Notes: generated by a model not told the origin, from the sequence alone. 64,000 nt of DNA from Chryseobacterium sp. IHB B 17019 (GCF_001456155.1 NZ_CP013293.1:868001-932000); one strand, 5' to 3'. Positions 8,152 through 16,015 are shown, counted from the first letter of the stretch. Program-made: numbers and translations.

Positions 8152-8434
8152 TAAAATAAACGCTTATATGCGATTAACTGAAGAAGAAAAGAAGAGAAAG
8201 GGGATGTATAAATCATTTTATTTCAGAATGTTTGATTATCCAGATGGCACAAGTTCAATTGTGCTTGATAAGACCGGAGAAATAAACATAGGTGATGATT
8301 TTAGAGATCACAAAGGTAAACTTCATATCGTAACGGAGGTCGTCAATTATCGTCCACATAAAGGAGTCTTTGATGATGAAGAAAAAAGGCAAAAGGTTGC
8401 CATAGTGAAATCAGAAATAATTCCCAATCTATAA
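8123..8434 (+). CDS. Hypothetical phage protein
   Basis: 103 residues, charged, probably mixed alpha/beta, with a DDFRDHKGKLHIVTEVVNYR segment. No family recognised. Ends 10 bases before the next gene. Confidence 0.55.
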   Translation: MENVTLQLNDKINAYMRLTEEEKKRKGMYKSFYFRMFDYPDGTSSIVLDKTGEINIGDDFRDHKGKLHIVTEVVNYRPHKGVFDDEEKRQKVAIVKSEIIPNL

Positions 8435-8444
8435 AAACAAAGCA

Positions 8445-8846
8445 ATGAAAAATCCACCAAGCTTAAAAACAAAAATTGAAAAGATAAAAGAATCTCTGCT
8501 TCCCGGAGCAATGATTCCAAATAGTCGACTCTATAAAAGAGCCCACCTCATCGAAGCGGAAGCAGTATTGCAGTTCGCAAAAGGGCAAAACAGACCCGTC
8601 CGAAAGGCTTACTCTGCAGAGTGTGAGTTTACCCGTGAAAGACAAGATGCTAAAGTCACAGACTTAGATGGATTCTTAGACAGAAAAGAATCAGCAAATC
8701 GACTTGGAATATCTGAGGTCAAACTCGGAAGGTTTAAAAAAGAAGGCAAAATCAATTCAGTTCAATTAAGAGGTAAAATACATTTCTCTAAAAAAGAACT
8801 CCAAGAGTTTGAAAGGAAATACGGCCCGCTTTATTTAATAGATTAG
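8445..8846 (+). CDS. Helix-turn-helix (MerR/excisionase-like) protein
   Basis: 133 residues. The C-terminal 55 residues (GFLDRKESANRLGISEVKLGRFKKEG, then a VQLRGKIHFSKKEL wing and recognition segment) form the helix-turn-helix type found in excisionases and phage adaptors. The basic N-terminal half has no recognised motif. It lies just upstream of the replication gene at 8939, so a replication or regulatory role is as likely as excision. Confidence 0.65.
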   Translation: MKNPPSLKTKIEKIKESLLPGAMIPNSRLYKRAHLIEAEAVLQFAKGQNRPVRKAYSAECEFTRERQDAKVTDLDGFLDRKESANRLGISEVKLGRFKKEGKINSVQLRGKIHFSKKELQEFERKYGPLYLID

Positions 8847-8938
8847 AAATTAACCCGGAAGTGAAGTGGTATTTAAATCCGGGACGAAATACAGACATAG
8901 GTCTGGTGAAAAGCTTTGAATTTACAATAAACAAAGAT

Positions 8939-9850
8939 ATGGCTGAAGATAAGAATGGTTTTTTACTATACAAAGATCTTATACATTCAGTTAGAAAATT
9001 ACCCAAAGAAAAAGCCGGAGAGCTATTCATGCACATATTAAGCTATGTCAATGATGAAAACCCCGAAACGGATGATTTTATAATTGAGCTTGCTTTCGAA
9101 CCAGTTAAGCAACACTTAAAAAGAGATTTAAAAAAGTATAAAACTAAAATAGAGAAAAAATCCGAATCCGGCAGAATCGGCAATTTAAAAAAGTGGCATC
9201 CAGATATTTACAAAGATTATGAAGATGAATTAATCTCATTGGAAGAAGCTGAAATTGTCGCAAAAAATCGCAAATCATCGCAGTGCGATAAAAGTATCGC
9301 AAACGTCGCTGATAATGATAGTGATAATGTAAGTGTTAATGATAATGTTACTGTAAGTGATATTCTTTTAGAAAAAGAAACAAAAGAAGAAAATATTATA
9401 AAAGAAAATTTTGAAACAGAATTTTTCTCAAATGAAGAAACAGGATTAGTAACAGTTAAAAATCCTGAAGAAGAAAAAAGAAAAAAAGTTGCGCAAAAAA
9501 AAGAAAAGGCAGAACCGCCCGATTTAGACACGTTCGTTACGTTTGCTAGGGAAATATACCAAAATGAATTAAAACTCGATTTTTCGCTGTATGAATTCGC
9601 TGTACGGGCAAAGTATGGCAGTTGGGTAGATTCGGATTGGAAGGATGGTCATAAAAAACCTATTCAAGCTTGGAAAAATAAATTAAGAAATGTTATACCT
9701 CACTTAAAACCGATTTATGGAAAATCAAATTACAACTCAGGAACATCAGGAAGTAATCCACCTCCAAAACAAGCAACTTTCAATATCCAGGAAGCAGCTG
9801 GAAGGCTTGCCGAAGATTTTGCAAAGGGAAATATACCGGGAGTGTATTAG
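8939..9850 (+). CDS. Replication-region protein, DUF6291-like
   Basis: 303 residues from the ATG giving MAEDKNGFLLYKDLIHSVRK; an earlier in-frame start would add 26 residues but this one matches the usual N-terminus of the group. Residues 1-75 match the DUF6291 style found in phage replication genes (LPKEKAGELFMHILSYVND). The middle (about 100-185) is a low-complexity Asn/Asp/Glu/Lys linker, and residues 185-270 form a second folded part with Trp-rich segments. Overlapped at its end by the next gene over 134 bases. Probably an initiator or helicase-loader-like protein; function inferred from position. Confidence 0.65.
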   Translation: MAEDKNGFLLYKDLIHSVRKLPKEKAGELFMHILSYVNDENPETDDFIIELAFEPVKQHLKRDLKKYKTKIEKKSESGRIGNLKKWHPDIYKDYEDELISLEEAEIVAKNRKSSQCDKSIANVADNDSDNVSVNDNVTVSDILLEKETKEENIIKENFETEFFSNEETGLVTVKNPEEEKRKKVAQKKEKAEPPDLDTFVTFAREIYQNELKLDFSLYEFAVRAKYGSWVDSDWKDGHKKPIQAWKNKLRNVIPHLKPIYGKSNYNSGTSGSNPPPKQATFNIQEAAGRLAEDFAKGNIPGVY

Positions 9851-10586
9851 ATTTTCACCTCCTGAAACTAAAGAAAAGCTGGTAAATGATGTTTTGACGC
9901 TTTTTCAGGTTCGTGACCGTAACGGAGAAAAAGAAAGTATGAAAGATACTTGGTTACTATTTCTAATGGATTTTAAATTGACAGCAACCGAGATTTATCA
10001 CGCTCATAAAATGGCAATACAAAGGAATCTTTTAGATCAAAACGGAAACGAAATTGAATGTTTACCCATGCTCTCAACGAATACAACAGGGAAAATCCTT
10101 AAAGCTTACGAAAGATACAAGCAAAACGATCAGCAATTGCAAGAAGGAAGGGAAAGACTAAAGCTGATTTTAAATCCTCCACCAGAACCAACAGAAGAAG
10201 AAAAAAAGGCTGAAAGAAAAAGGAATTGGGATTCATTGGTTGAAGCCGTAAAGAAAGGTCAAAATTGTGAACATGCATTTCTTTTTTACGAACTGGCAAT
10301 TAAGAAAGGTGGATTGGAAAGCTTTGTGAACGATGAAAACGTACAAAAAATCGCTATAAAAGATAAAATGGTACAAATACTCGCAAAAGAAAAGTTAAAG
10401 CCTAGATCAATCTTATTTAACACTTATGAATTAAAAAAGCTTTCTGATTATTTCGAGGACAACAAAAAACCAATGACCGACGAAATAGCTTATTCCTTTG
10501 ATAGACTTCAAGCTTTAGCTATTACTCAGGTTAAAAACGATAAAGTTTATGAATGGGTTAAACAACAAGTCTCTGGAAAGGGCTGA
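9717..10586 (+). CDS. Hypothetical replication-module protein
   Basis: 289 residues, helical and charged, with a Pro-Pro-rich spacer near residue 150. It begins 134 bases inside the end of the previous gene in another frame. The frame is open across the overlap and homologous-style starts are not obvious later, so the long overlap is probably real. No ATPase motif is seen. Its place between a DUF6291-like protein and a DnaA-C-like protein suggests a replication role. Confidence 0.6.
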   Translation: MENQITTQEHQEVIHLQNKQLSISRKQLEGLPKILQREIYRECIRFSPPETKEKLVNDVLTLFQVRDRNGEKESMKDTWLLFLMDFKLTATEIYHAHKMAIQRNLLDQNGNEIECLPMLSTNTTGKILKAYERYKQNDQQLQEGRERLKLILNPPPEPTEEEKKAERKRNWDSLVEAVKKGQNCEHAFLFYELAIKKGGLESFVNDENVQKIAIKDKMVQILAKEKLKPRSILFNTYELKKLSDYFEDNKKPMTDEIAYSFDRLQALAITQVKNDKVYEWVKQQVSGKG

Positions 10587-10590
10587 AACA

Positions 10591-10833
10591 ATGGCATCTT
10601 TTAAAATAATTTATCAAAAAAATAGAGAAATGCAAACACAATCATATCAGGGCTATAATTTCACACTGAAATCCCCTGGAAAAAAATATTATAACGAAGC
10701 TAAAGAGATTCAAAGATTTTGCTTTGAGAAGTCTAAAGAAGGTAAAAAATACCGCGAAATAGCTGAAATGCTAGGATTAAAAGATCACAGTACAGTAGCT
10801 TATCATATAAAGCAATTTAACAAAACAAAATGA
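10591..10833 (+). CDS. DnaA C-terminal-domain-like DNA-binding protein
   Basis: 80 residues from the ATG at 10591, just past the previous stop; a longer start upstream is less likely. The C-terminal part (YREIAEMLGLKDHSTVAYHIKQF) copies the DnaA domain IV signature, in which DHSTV contacts the DnaA box. No AAA+ domain is present. It may bind origin-like repeats or act as a regulator. It shares the ATGA junction with the methyltransferase gene. Confidence 0.7.
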   Translation: MASFKIIYQKNREMQTQSYQGYNFTLKSPGKKYYNEAKEIQRFCFEKSKEGKKYREIAEMLGLKDHSTVAYHIKQFNKTK

Positions 10834-11963
10834 ACATAAACATATTAGAGTTGTTTTCTGGGATCGGAGGATTTTCAAAAGGATTTGAGAATGCGGGGTT
10901 TAAAATTGAAAATCATTATTTCTCAGAAATAGACAAACACGCAATAGCTAACTATAAACACAATTTTCCAAATGCAAAACACATCGGTTCAGTTACAGAT
11001 ATTTCCGGAAGAAACTTTAAAGGAATTGACATTATCACATTCGGATCGCCTTGCCAAGATTTCAGTCTTGCTGGAAAAAGAGAAGGGATGGACGGTAAAA
11101 GAAGTGTTCTTATCCTCGAAGCAATTAGATTGGTTACTGAGCTCAGACCACCTGTTTTTATCTGGGAAAATGTTAAAGGAGCTTTCTCCTCAAACTCTGG
11201 CGCGGACTTTTGGGGCATTCTCCAAGCCTTTGCCAACATTGGGGGTTATCGACTTGAATGGCAATTGCTTAACACAAAGTGGTTTTTACCCCAAAATAGA
11301 GAGCGGATTTACCTTGTCGGACATCTTACAGGGTCAGAACGAAGTTTCGGAAACGTATTTCCTATCTCAGAAGACAATTGCGGGATTAATGAAGGGTCAA
11401 TCGAAACCCGAAGTATTCGAACATTAACAGCCGGGGGGAATTCTGGAGGTTTACATTCTTCAAAGACATTGGTTCAAATGGCTGCAATTCGTGGAAGGGA
11501 TAACCAACAGGGAAAAATTGAACAGAACCTTGAAATTAATAAAGAAAGTATTTCAAATTCTTTAACATCAGTTCAAAAAGATAATGTAGTAATTCAAATA
11601 AACAACAGCAAAAAATGGAAAGGATCAACACCTGATAGGGAAAGAGTTTATCATACTAAAGGGGTAGCGCCGTGTTTAGGATCTTCAATGGGAACCGGTG
11701 GGAATTTAGTGCCAAAGTTTTTATTTGAAAAAAACATTCGCCGTCTTACTGAAATAGAATGTGAAAGGTTGCAGGGATTTCCGGATAATTTTACAAAGTA
11801 CGGAGTTTACGAAAAACAGGTTTGGACAAACAAAAAAGAAGGCACTTTCAAAATCATTCAGGATGTTCAAGAAATTCCGAAAACCCAACGATATAAGATG
11901 CTCGGAAACGCTGTAACGGTTAAAGTAGTTGAAGAAATCGCAAAAAGATTGAGGTCTATTTAG
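10830..11963 (+). CDS. C5 DNA cytosine methyltransferase
   Basis: 377 residues with all key motifs: I (ELFSGIGGFSKGFENAG), IV with the catalytic Cys75 in GSPCQDFS, VI (WENVKG, Glu113), VIII (QNRERIYLVG), a target-recognition region at about 180-310, IX (RLTEIECERLQGFPDNF) and X (MLGNAVTVKVVEEI). It should methylate cytosine at carbon 5 in a short site that cannot be read from sequence. No restriction enzyme is beside it, so it is an orphan enzyme, typically protecting phage DNA from host restriction. It overlaps the upstream gene by four bases. Confidence 0.93.
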   Translation: MNINILELFSGIGGFSKGFENAGFKIENHYFSEIDKHAIANYKHNFPNAKHIGSVTDISGRNFKGIDIITFGSPCQDFSLAGKREGMDGKRSVLILEAIRLVTELRPPVFIWENVKGAFSSNSGADFWGILQAFANIGGYRLEWQLLNTKWFLPQNRERIYLVGHLTGSERSFGNVFPISEDNCGINEGSIETRSIRTLTAGGNSGGLHSSKTLVQMAAIRGRDNQQGKIEQNLEINKESISNSLTSVQKDNVVIQINNSKKWKGSTPDRERVYHTKGVAPCLGSSMGTGGNLVPKFLFEKNIRRLTEIECERLQGFPDNFTKYGVYEKQVWTNKKEGTFKIIQDVQEIPKTQRYKMLGNAVTVKVVEEIAKRLRSI

Positions 11964-11981
11964 TCGATATTAAAGAAGTGA

Positions 11982-12191
11982 TTAAACTAATCTTTGAAAA
12001 TAATATTCTTTTCCATTAATAATTTGAGAAAATTCAGGTCCTTCTTTAAATTTTTCAATGTACCATCTATCTGAATTACAAGTAGGTTCCATCTTTTTTA
12101 AAGTAGCATGAAACCCTTTAAAATTGGTATCTATAATAACCACTCGATTATTTAAGCAACAGGAAAAAAGTTTTGAAATTCTATCGTTCAT
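11982..12191 (-). CDS. Small hypothetical protein on the opposite strand
   Basis: 69 residues with a Cys-Cys pair and a central VVIIDTNFKGFHATLKK; no family recognised. It is one of only two minus-strand genes inside the lytic operon and is divergent from the small-gene block at 12299, with paired TAAGTNCTTA sites between. A small regulator is possible. Confidence 0.5.
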   Translation of the reverse strand: MNDRISKLFSCCLNNRVVIIDTNFKGFHATLKKMEPTCNSDRWYIEKFKEGPEFSQIINGKEYYFQRLV

Positions 12192-12208
12192 AAAACAAAT
12201 GTACGAAA

Positions 12209-12264
12209 TAAGTACTTAAAATAGAAATAATATTTGTTTGTTCCAAAATAAGTGCTTATATTTG
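12209..12264 (+). promoter_or_regulatory. Promoter with twin palindromic sites
   Basis: TAAGTACTTA at 12209-12218 and TAAGTGCTTA at 12249-12258 are 40 bp apart, both in AAATAAGT context. The second overlaps a TATATTTG box at 12257-12264 with TTTG at 12237-12240, a good plus-strand promoter for the small-gene block. A regulator on both sites could repress it, and the first site lies just upstream of the minus-strand gene. Confidence 0.6.
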
Positions 12265-12298
12265 AACTATCAAAAACGAAACGATAAATATTAAAGTC

Positions 12299-12451
12299 AT
12301 GAAAAACGAATTCACATACAGAAACAGACAAATCATCGAAACTACCAACGGTACATTTCAAGCTTTCTATTCAAATTATTCATCTAATCTAACTAAGCAT
12401 TTTAAAACGCTAGAGTTAGCTAAAAAGCAAATTGACAAATGGCTGGATTAA
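12299..12451 (+). CDS. Small hypothetical protein (50 aa)
   Basis: First gene after the internal promoter. The product begins MKNEFTYRNRQIIETTNGTF and ends LELAKKQIDKW, looking like a small beta-alpha fold of the type that decorates phage genomes. Its end overlaps the next gene by 13 bases. Confidence 0.5.
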   Translation: MKNEFTYRNRQIIETTNGTFQAFYSNYSSNLTKHFKTLELAKKQIDKWLD

Positions 12452-12825
12452 AAAACAACCTTGTTATTAGTCATTCAAATGCAAACGGTAATTACTTCGT
12501 AAAAAAGAATGGGACTATAATAGCGGGGTTTATGGAGAAATCAGATGCAGAATTGTTTTTGAAAGGTAAATCACAAAAAATAGAAAACATGAACTGGACA
12601 AGTGTGAAAGAAAAACCTCCTGAAGAATGTTCAGAATTAGTTTTAGACCCAAAAAACAACTTAATCCCAGTAATGACAAAAAAATTGATTGTTTTGACAG
12701 ATAAGGGAACGGTTTCAGATAATAAGCGGTTGAAAATGATGGTTGGTGAAAAAGAATGGGATTGGTTTATGAGCTACGAAGGCGAAACTGTTACTCACTG
12801 GACGGTTTTTAAGGAACCAAAATAA
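12439..12825 (+). CDS. DUF551-like phage protein
   Basis: 128 residues. The C-terminal part, from about residue 49, reads WTSVKEKPPE ... VLTDKG ... VTHWTVFKEP, the DUF551 pattern of a short domain ending in a Trp-containing strand. The first 48 residues form a separate segment (GNYFVKKNGTIIAGFMEKSDAE). DUF551 proteins are of unknown function and common in phages. The 16242 gene carries a similar pattern. Confidence 0.65.
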   Translation: MAGLKNNLVISHSNANGNYFVKKNGTIIAGFMEKSDAELFLKGKSQKIENMNWTSVKEKPPEECSELVLDPKNNLIPVMTKKLIVLTDKGTVSDNKRLKMMVGEKEWDWFMSYEGETVTHWTVFKEPK

Positions 12826-12848
12826 AATTAAAATTTAAACTTAACATC

Positions 12849-12958
12849 ATGAAAAATTTAAAACAACAGAATTACAGTAAAAGACAAATTATTTTTAGCG
12901 TTTAGCGTGGCGGCCTTGGTAAGTATAACAATTTGGATTCTCGCAAGGATATTTTAAT
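12849..12958 (+). pseudogene. Small membrane peptide gene with one-base frameshift
   Basis: From the ATG the frame gives 18 codons and stops. Removing one T from the T5 run at 12892-12896 restores about 35 codons with a single membrane helix (AFSVAALVSITIWILARIF). Such one-helix peptides are common in phage small-gene blocks. Either the gene is broken or the base count is a sequencing error. Confidence 0.5.
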
Positions 12959-12986
12959 CATTTAATATTTAAAAACAAAATAAATT

Positions 12987-13247
12987 ATGAGTATCATGTT
13001 AGGTGACTTATCCGTAAGTCAAATAGAGCAAAGAATAGGGGTAAATTTCCCTGAAGAAATACGTGAGTTTATGAAAAACTCTCACCAACCAAATGCAAGT
13101 GATGTACAATCCGGAAAATGGCATTGTTTCGACATTCCTTTTAACATAGTTTGTGGAGATATTGAAACAGCAACAAAAATTTTCAATTCCGTAAAAGATT
13201 CAAAAATAATAAAAGAAAGGCTTCAATTTTCTTTAAGTAACGGTTAA
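12987..13247 (+). CDS. Small phage protein, weakly SMI1/KNR4-like
   Basis: 86 residues, beginning MSIMLGDLSVSQIEQRIGVNFPEE and containing GKWHCFDIPFNIVCGD. The IEQRxG...FPEEIREF start recalls SMI1/KNR4-type proteins, and similar short forms are found in many phages, from memory. Function unknown. Confidence 0.55.
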   Translation: MSIMLGDLSVSQIEQRIGVNFPEEIREFMKNSHQPNASDVQSGKWHCFDIPFNIVCGDIETATKIFNSVKDSKIIKERLQFSLSNG

Positions 13248-13289
13248 TAGTTAAAGCGACCTAAGCAAGTCATTAAAAGGCTTTTTAAT

Positions 13290-13430
13290 ATGGAAAAAAT
13301 AAAAGTTATTCTTAAATCAGGCGAAGTAAAATATCATAAGTGTTGGGGGATGTTATGTATGGATATAGAACAAATGGTTAATGATAAATATGGCTATTAT
13401 AATGTTCAAAGTTGGCACTATATAGATTAA
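13290..13430 (+). CDS. Small hypothetical protein (46 aa)
   Basis: An ATG frame in the gap between two genes, product MEKIKVILKSGEVKYHKCW at its start and ending in SWHYID. Beta-rich pattern. Starts after an AAT-ATG context like its neighbours. No family recognised. Confidence 0.45.
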   Translation: MEKIKVILKSGEVKYHKCWGMLCMDIEQMVNDKYGYYNVQSWHYID

Positions 13431-13447
13431 AAACAGAAAAAGATAAT

Positions 13448-13741
13448 ATGGAAAATACACTAGAAAATGAATTGTTAGAATTGTTGAATAAATATGTTTT
13501 ACCTGATGTAAACGAGCATCCTCACAGTTCATATATGTATCATTTAAGGCATAATATATTTGATAGTGTTGATTTTATTTTATGTTTTTTAAAATGGGAA
13601 AATAAAATCAAAGAAAGAAACTGGAGTTTGTATAGGATTTATAAAAACATTGATGATAAATCGGACTTATATAATAAAATGGTTGAGCGAGAAATTAGGA
13701 TTTTAAAAAGCATTCACGAAAATCCTAATAAAAAAAATTAG
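13448..13741 (+). CDS. Hypothetical phage protein
   Basis: 97 residues from the ATG giving MENTLENELLELLNKYVL; an in-frame ATG 36 bases earlier overlaps the 46-aa gene and seems less likely. The product is helical and acidic. No family recognised. Confidence 0.5.
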   Translation: MENTLENELLELLNKYVLPDVNEHPHSSYMYHLRHNIFDSVDFILCFLKWENKIKERNWSLYRIYKNIDDKSDLYNKMVEREIRILKSIHENPNKKN

Positions 13742-13781
13742 CTGAGTAATCTTATACTAAAATCAATTAAAAATTAGGAAT

Positions 13782-14103
13782 ATGGAATTTAAAGGAACTA
13801 AAGGGAAAATGGGGTTATGAAAACAGGCTTTCAACTCAAAATTCGTATAGGATTACTCACGACAATGGAGATCAGTGTTTAGCTGAAGTTTATTTAGATT
13901 ATCACAATGACACAGAAGAAATTGAGGTTAAGGCTAATACTCTTTTAATCTCCAAAGCTCCTGAAATGCTTGAGATGTTAGAAGCCACAAAAAATGAATT
14001 AACATTTTGTATTAAAAAGCTTTCTGAACACGGAGAAGAAGTTGATTTTCAAACACCTTATGAAATAGATCAACTTATCAAATCCGCAACAGAATTAAGC
14101 TGA
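13782..14103 (+). pseudogene. Small phage protein gene with one-base frameshift
   Basis: The ATG frame stops after 12 codons. Dropping one A from the A4 run at 13806-13809 restores about 106 codons starting MEFKGTKGKWGYENRL and including LLISKAPEMLEMLE, a pattern common in phage proteins of unknown function. The clean restoration over the whole length argues for a recent mutation or a base-count error. Confidence 0.65.
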
Positions 14104-14131
14104 CATCTTACTGTCACATGGTTATTAGTTT

Positions 14132-14157
14132 CCCCCGGCTTACGGGTCGGGGTTTTT
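14132..14157 (+). terminator. Rho-independent terminator
   Basis: CCCC...GGGG closing pairs with G-C and G-T pairs inside, then five T. It ends the small-gene transcript directly before the tRNA-like RNA at 14162, which would therefore need processing from read-through or its own promoter. Confidence 0.75.
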
Positions 14158-14161
14158 AAAA

Positions 14162-14363
14162 GAGAAAGTGGCGGAATTGGTAGACGCTAAATAGTCGATA
14201 AAGGTAGGCTTGTGCAATAACATCATTTTTAATAGAAGTTCAGTAAATAGCCCGACAATGATACAAGCCTTTAAGGTAAATGAAAATATTAAGACTTATC
14301 CCATTTGATGGTGTGAACTAACATTTGCTATAACCTGTGCAGGTTCGAGTCCTGTCTTTCTCA
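14162..14363 (+). ncRNA. tRNA-Leu-like RNA with about 120 extra bases in the middle
   Basis: The ends form a perfect 7-bp acceptor stem (GAGAAAG with CTTTCTC). They enclose a tRNA-Leu-style D arm (GCGGAATTGGTAGACGC) and a T arm with GGTTCGAGTCC. In place of about 32 bases of anticodon and variable arm there are about 151 bases. These contain a nested hairpin: AGGCTTGT pairs with ACAAGCCT and, inside it, ATCATT pairs with AATGAT. CCA is not encoded. I could not find group I intron core elements or a clear anticodon stem. It may be an interrupted tRNA or a tRNA mimic. Confidence 0.6.
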
Positions 14364-14387
14364 CTAAACAATTAAAAGCAAAATATT

Positions 14388-14627
14388 ATGAAATTATTTG
14401 AAATTATGCAATTTATGGCAGACAACAATCTTGATATAAGAAGATTTGATACGTTTGTTTCGGGGGAAAAAGTAAAAATTGGATCTCACTTAACAATGGG
14501 AGCTGATCAATCTACTTTATTAGGCTTAATGAATGAAAAATACATTCCTGTGCTTTTCTGTGTTAATAAAGATCAGTATAAAAAAATATCTGCTGGAATC
14601 ACTGATTTAAAGCAACTAGAATCATGA
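14388..14627 (+). CDS. Hypothetical phage protein
   Basis: 79 residues beginning MKLFEIMQFMADNNLDIRRF; looks like a small alpha/beta fold. Starts 25 bases after the tRNA-like RNA and overlaps the next small gene (ATGA). No family recognised. Confidence 0.55.
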   Translation: MKLFEIMQFMADNNLDIRRFDTFVSGEKVKIGSHLTMGADQSTLLGLMNEKYIPVLFCVNKDQYKKISAGITDLKQLES

Positions 14628-14743
14628 ATTCACTAGAAAGACTAATTACCATAGCCCAGTCTCATGTAGACCGCTATAAGAGTGAGAAAGAAAAGCCTGA
14701 AAGTTACTGGCTCGAATTACGCAAATTGATTGAATTACAGTGA
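14624..14743 (+). CDS. Small helical protein (39 aa), KPESxW type
   Basis: Coupled to the previous gene by ATGA. The C-terminal half KPESYWLELRKLIEL matches the KPESHWGKVRQLISV segment of the gene at 14979, so the two are paralogues sharing a KPESxWxxxRxLI motif. No known function. Confidence 0.5.
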   Translation: MNSLERLITIAQSHVDRYKSEKEKPESYWLELRKLIELQ

Positions 14744-14756
14744 AAACTAAAGTATC

Positions 14757-14960
14757 ATGGAAAATAGAAATTATTTAAACGGAAAACAATATCCTCATGG
14801 ATACAGAGATTGGCTTTGGAAAATATGTCTAGAATTAGATTTAAAAGACAAAGATATTAATACAGCATACAAACAATTAGATACAGATGCATGGCTTGGT
14901 TATTTTATGGAAGGACTTTCCCCAAAACAAGCTATTCAAGAAGATAATAGTTATGCTTAA
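14757..14960 (+). CDS. Hypothetical phage protein
   Basis: 67 residues with several Trp (RDWLWKICLELDL, DAWLGYFMEGL) and predicted helical. Sits between the two KPESxW-type genes. No family recognised. Confidence 0.5.
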   Translation: MENRNYLNGKQYPHGYRDWLWKICLELDLKDKDINTAYKQLDTDAWLGYFMEGLSPKQAIQEDNSYA

Positions 14961-14978
14961 TAATTAAAATTAAATACC

Positions 14979-15128
14979 ATGGAAGAATTAAAAAGAAAAT
15001 CTGCAGAATTGCAAACGCAAGTTGATGAATTTAAAAATTCAGACAACAAGCCCGAAAGTCATTGGGGAAAAGTGAGACAATTAATTAGTGTCAACTACGA
15101 AATTATAAAAATCAAATATCATGGATAA
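14979..15128 (+). CDS. Small helical protein (49 aa), KPESxW type
   Basis: An N-terminal helix (MEELKRKSAELQTQVDEF) followed by KPESHWGKVRQLI, shared with the 39-aa protein at 14624. Its end overlaps the zinc-ribbon gene by eight bases. Confidence 0.5.
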   Translation: MEELKRKSAELQTQVDEFKNSDNKPESHWGKVRQLISVNYEIIKIKYHG

Positions 15129-15351
15129 AAAATTAGAATCAAGTGCCGGAATATGCGTCGAAATTTATGTTGATTGCCCTCATTGTGGAAATTTCTTTGA
15201 CCTATTGGATGATAGATTAGATCTTGAAGTTGAAAGAAGTGACATTATGATTGCAGCCTTTCAGGATGAATGGGGTTGTAAAGATGCCGGAATTGAGGTT
15301 AAATGCCCAAAATGTGAAAAAGAGTTTATTGTTAACGAAATAATGTGGTAA
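15121..15351 (+). CDS. Small zinc-ribbon protein
   Basis: 76 residues with two CxxC pairs (CPHC near residue 18 and CPKC near residue 60) separated by an acidic helix; an arrangement that binds one zinc ion. Such proteins in phages may adapt or inhibit host machinery. No specific family recognised. Confidence 0.6.
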   Translation: MDKKLESSAGICVEIYVDCPHCGNFFDLLDDRLDLEVERSDIMIAAFQDEWGCKDAGIEVKCPKCEKEFIVNEIMW

Positions 15352-15353
15352 TC

Positions 15354-15830
15354 ATGAAGCAGCTAGAACTACGTTTACAGAAAAGACTTCTTATTGTGGA
15401 ATACGAAGTAGAGCAAATTGATGAAATATTTGAATATTGTAAAGTTCATCCCCAAAAATTCAATAACATAAATGGTATTTGTAAATTAATCTGCAAAGGC
15501 TCAGAGTTTAATGAGGATATAGCGAGAGGATTGGCGCATAGTGAGAATTTTGGAACTGACAATAATCCTGATGTTGGCTATTACCATAGTATTAAAGATA
15601 ATTACTGGGCAAAATCAGCTTTAGAATCATTTGTTTCATCGATCGAAAAACAAAATTATTACTGGGGAGATAATCCAATTGATAATCCTGATTTTATGGA
15701 TGGGAGTTACGATAATAATGGTTTCGATGATCTTAATAAATACCAATACAAAAAAGATATGACTACATTCCAAGAAGCTGAATTCCGCACCTTCAATTTA
15801 GAAAACACTTTAATTTTTGAACTTTTATGA
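15354..15830 (+). CDS. Hypothetical phage protein
   Basis: 158 residues from the ATG in AATC-ATG context (the in-frame ATG nine bases earlier overlaps the previous gene). The central part is rich in Asn, Asp, Tyr and Gly (NPDVGYYHSIKDNYWAK, DNPDFMDGSYDNNGFDD). No family recognised. Overlaps the next gene by four bases. Confidence 0.55.
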   Translation: MKQLELRLQKRLLIVEYEVEQIDEIFEYCKVHPQKFNNINGICKLICKGSEFNEDIARGLAHSENFGTDNNPDVGYYHSIKDNYWAKSALESFVSSIEKQNYYWGDNPIDNPDFMDGSYDNNGFDDLNKYQYKKDMTTFQEAEFRTFNLENTLIFELL

Positions 15831-16015
15831 AAACTACATTTAAAAACTATTATGTAATACAGCATCCTAATGGCGAGATATTTCCTACGTCAATGCATGG
15901 CACACGAAAAAATTGTATATCAAAACATTTTGGAGAAATCATCACTTGGGAAAATGCAAAAAAGCTAGGTTGGAAATGTGTAAAAGTAAACTTAATTTTT
16001 GAAATACTTGAATAA
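15827..16015 (+). CDS. Small hypothetical protein
   Basis: 62 residues starting MKTTFKNYYVIQHPNGEIFP; the last base of its stop is the first base of the next start. The pattern (strand, HPNG turn, TWENAKKLGWKCVKV) suggests a small alpha/beta fold. Unknown function. Confidence 0.55.
   Translation: MKTTFKNYYVIQHPNGEIFPTSMHGTRKNCISKHFGEIITWENAKKLGWKCVKVNLIFEILE

Noticed and set aside
10972-11427. 151-codon frame in another phase inside the C5 methyltransferase gene
   Set aside because: Lies wholly within a gene with all methyltransferase motifs; a shadow frame.
14162-14363. Group I intron or tmRNA at the tRNA-Leu-like locus
   Set aside because: No P7/G-binding core sequences or tmRNA tag frame could be seen, so neither label was used.
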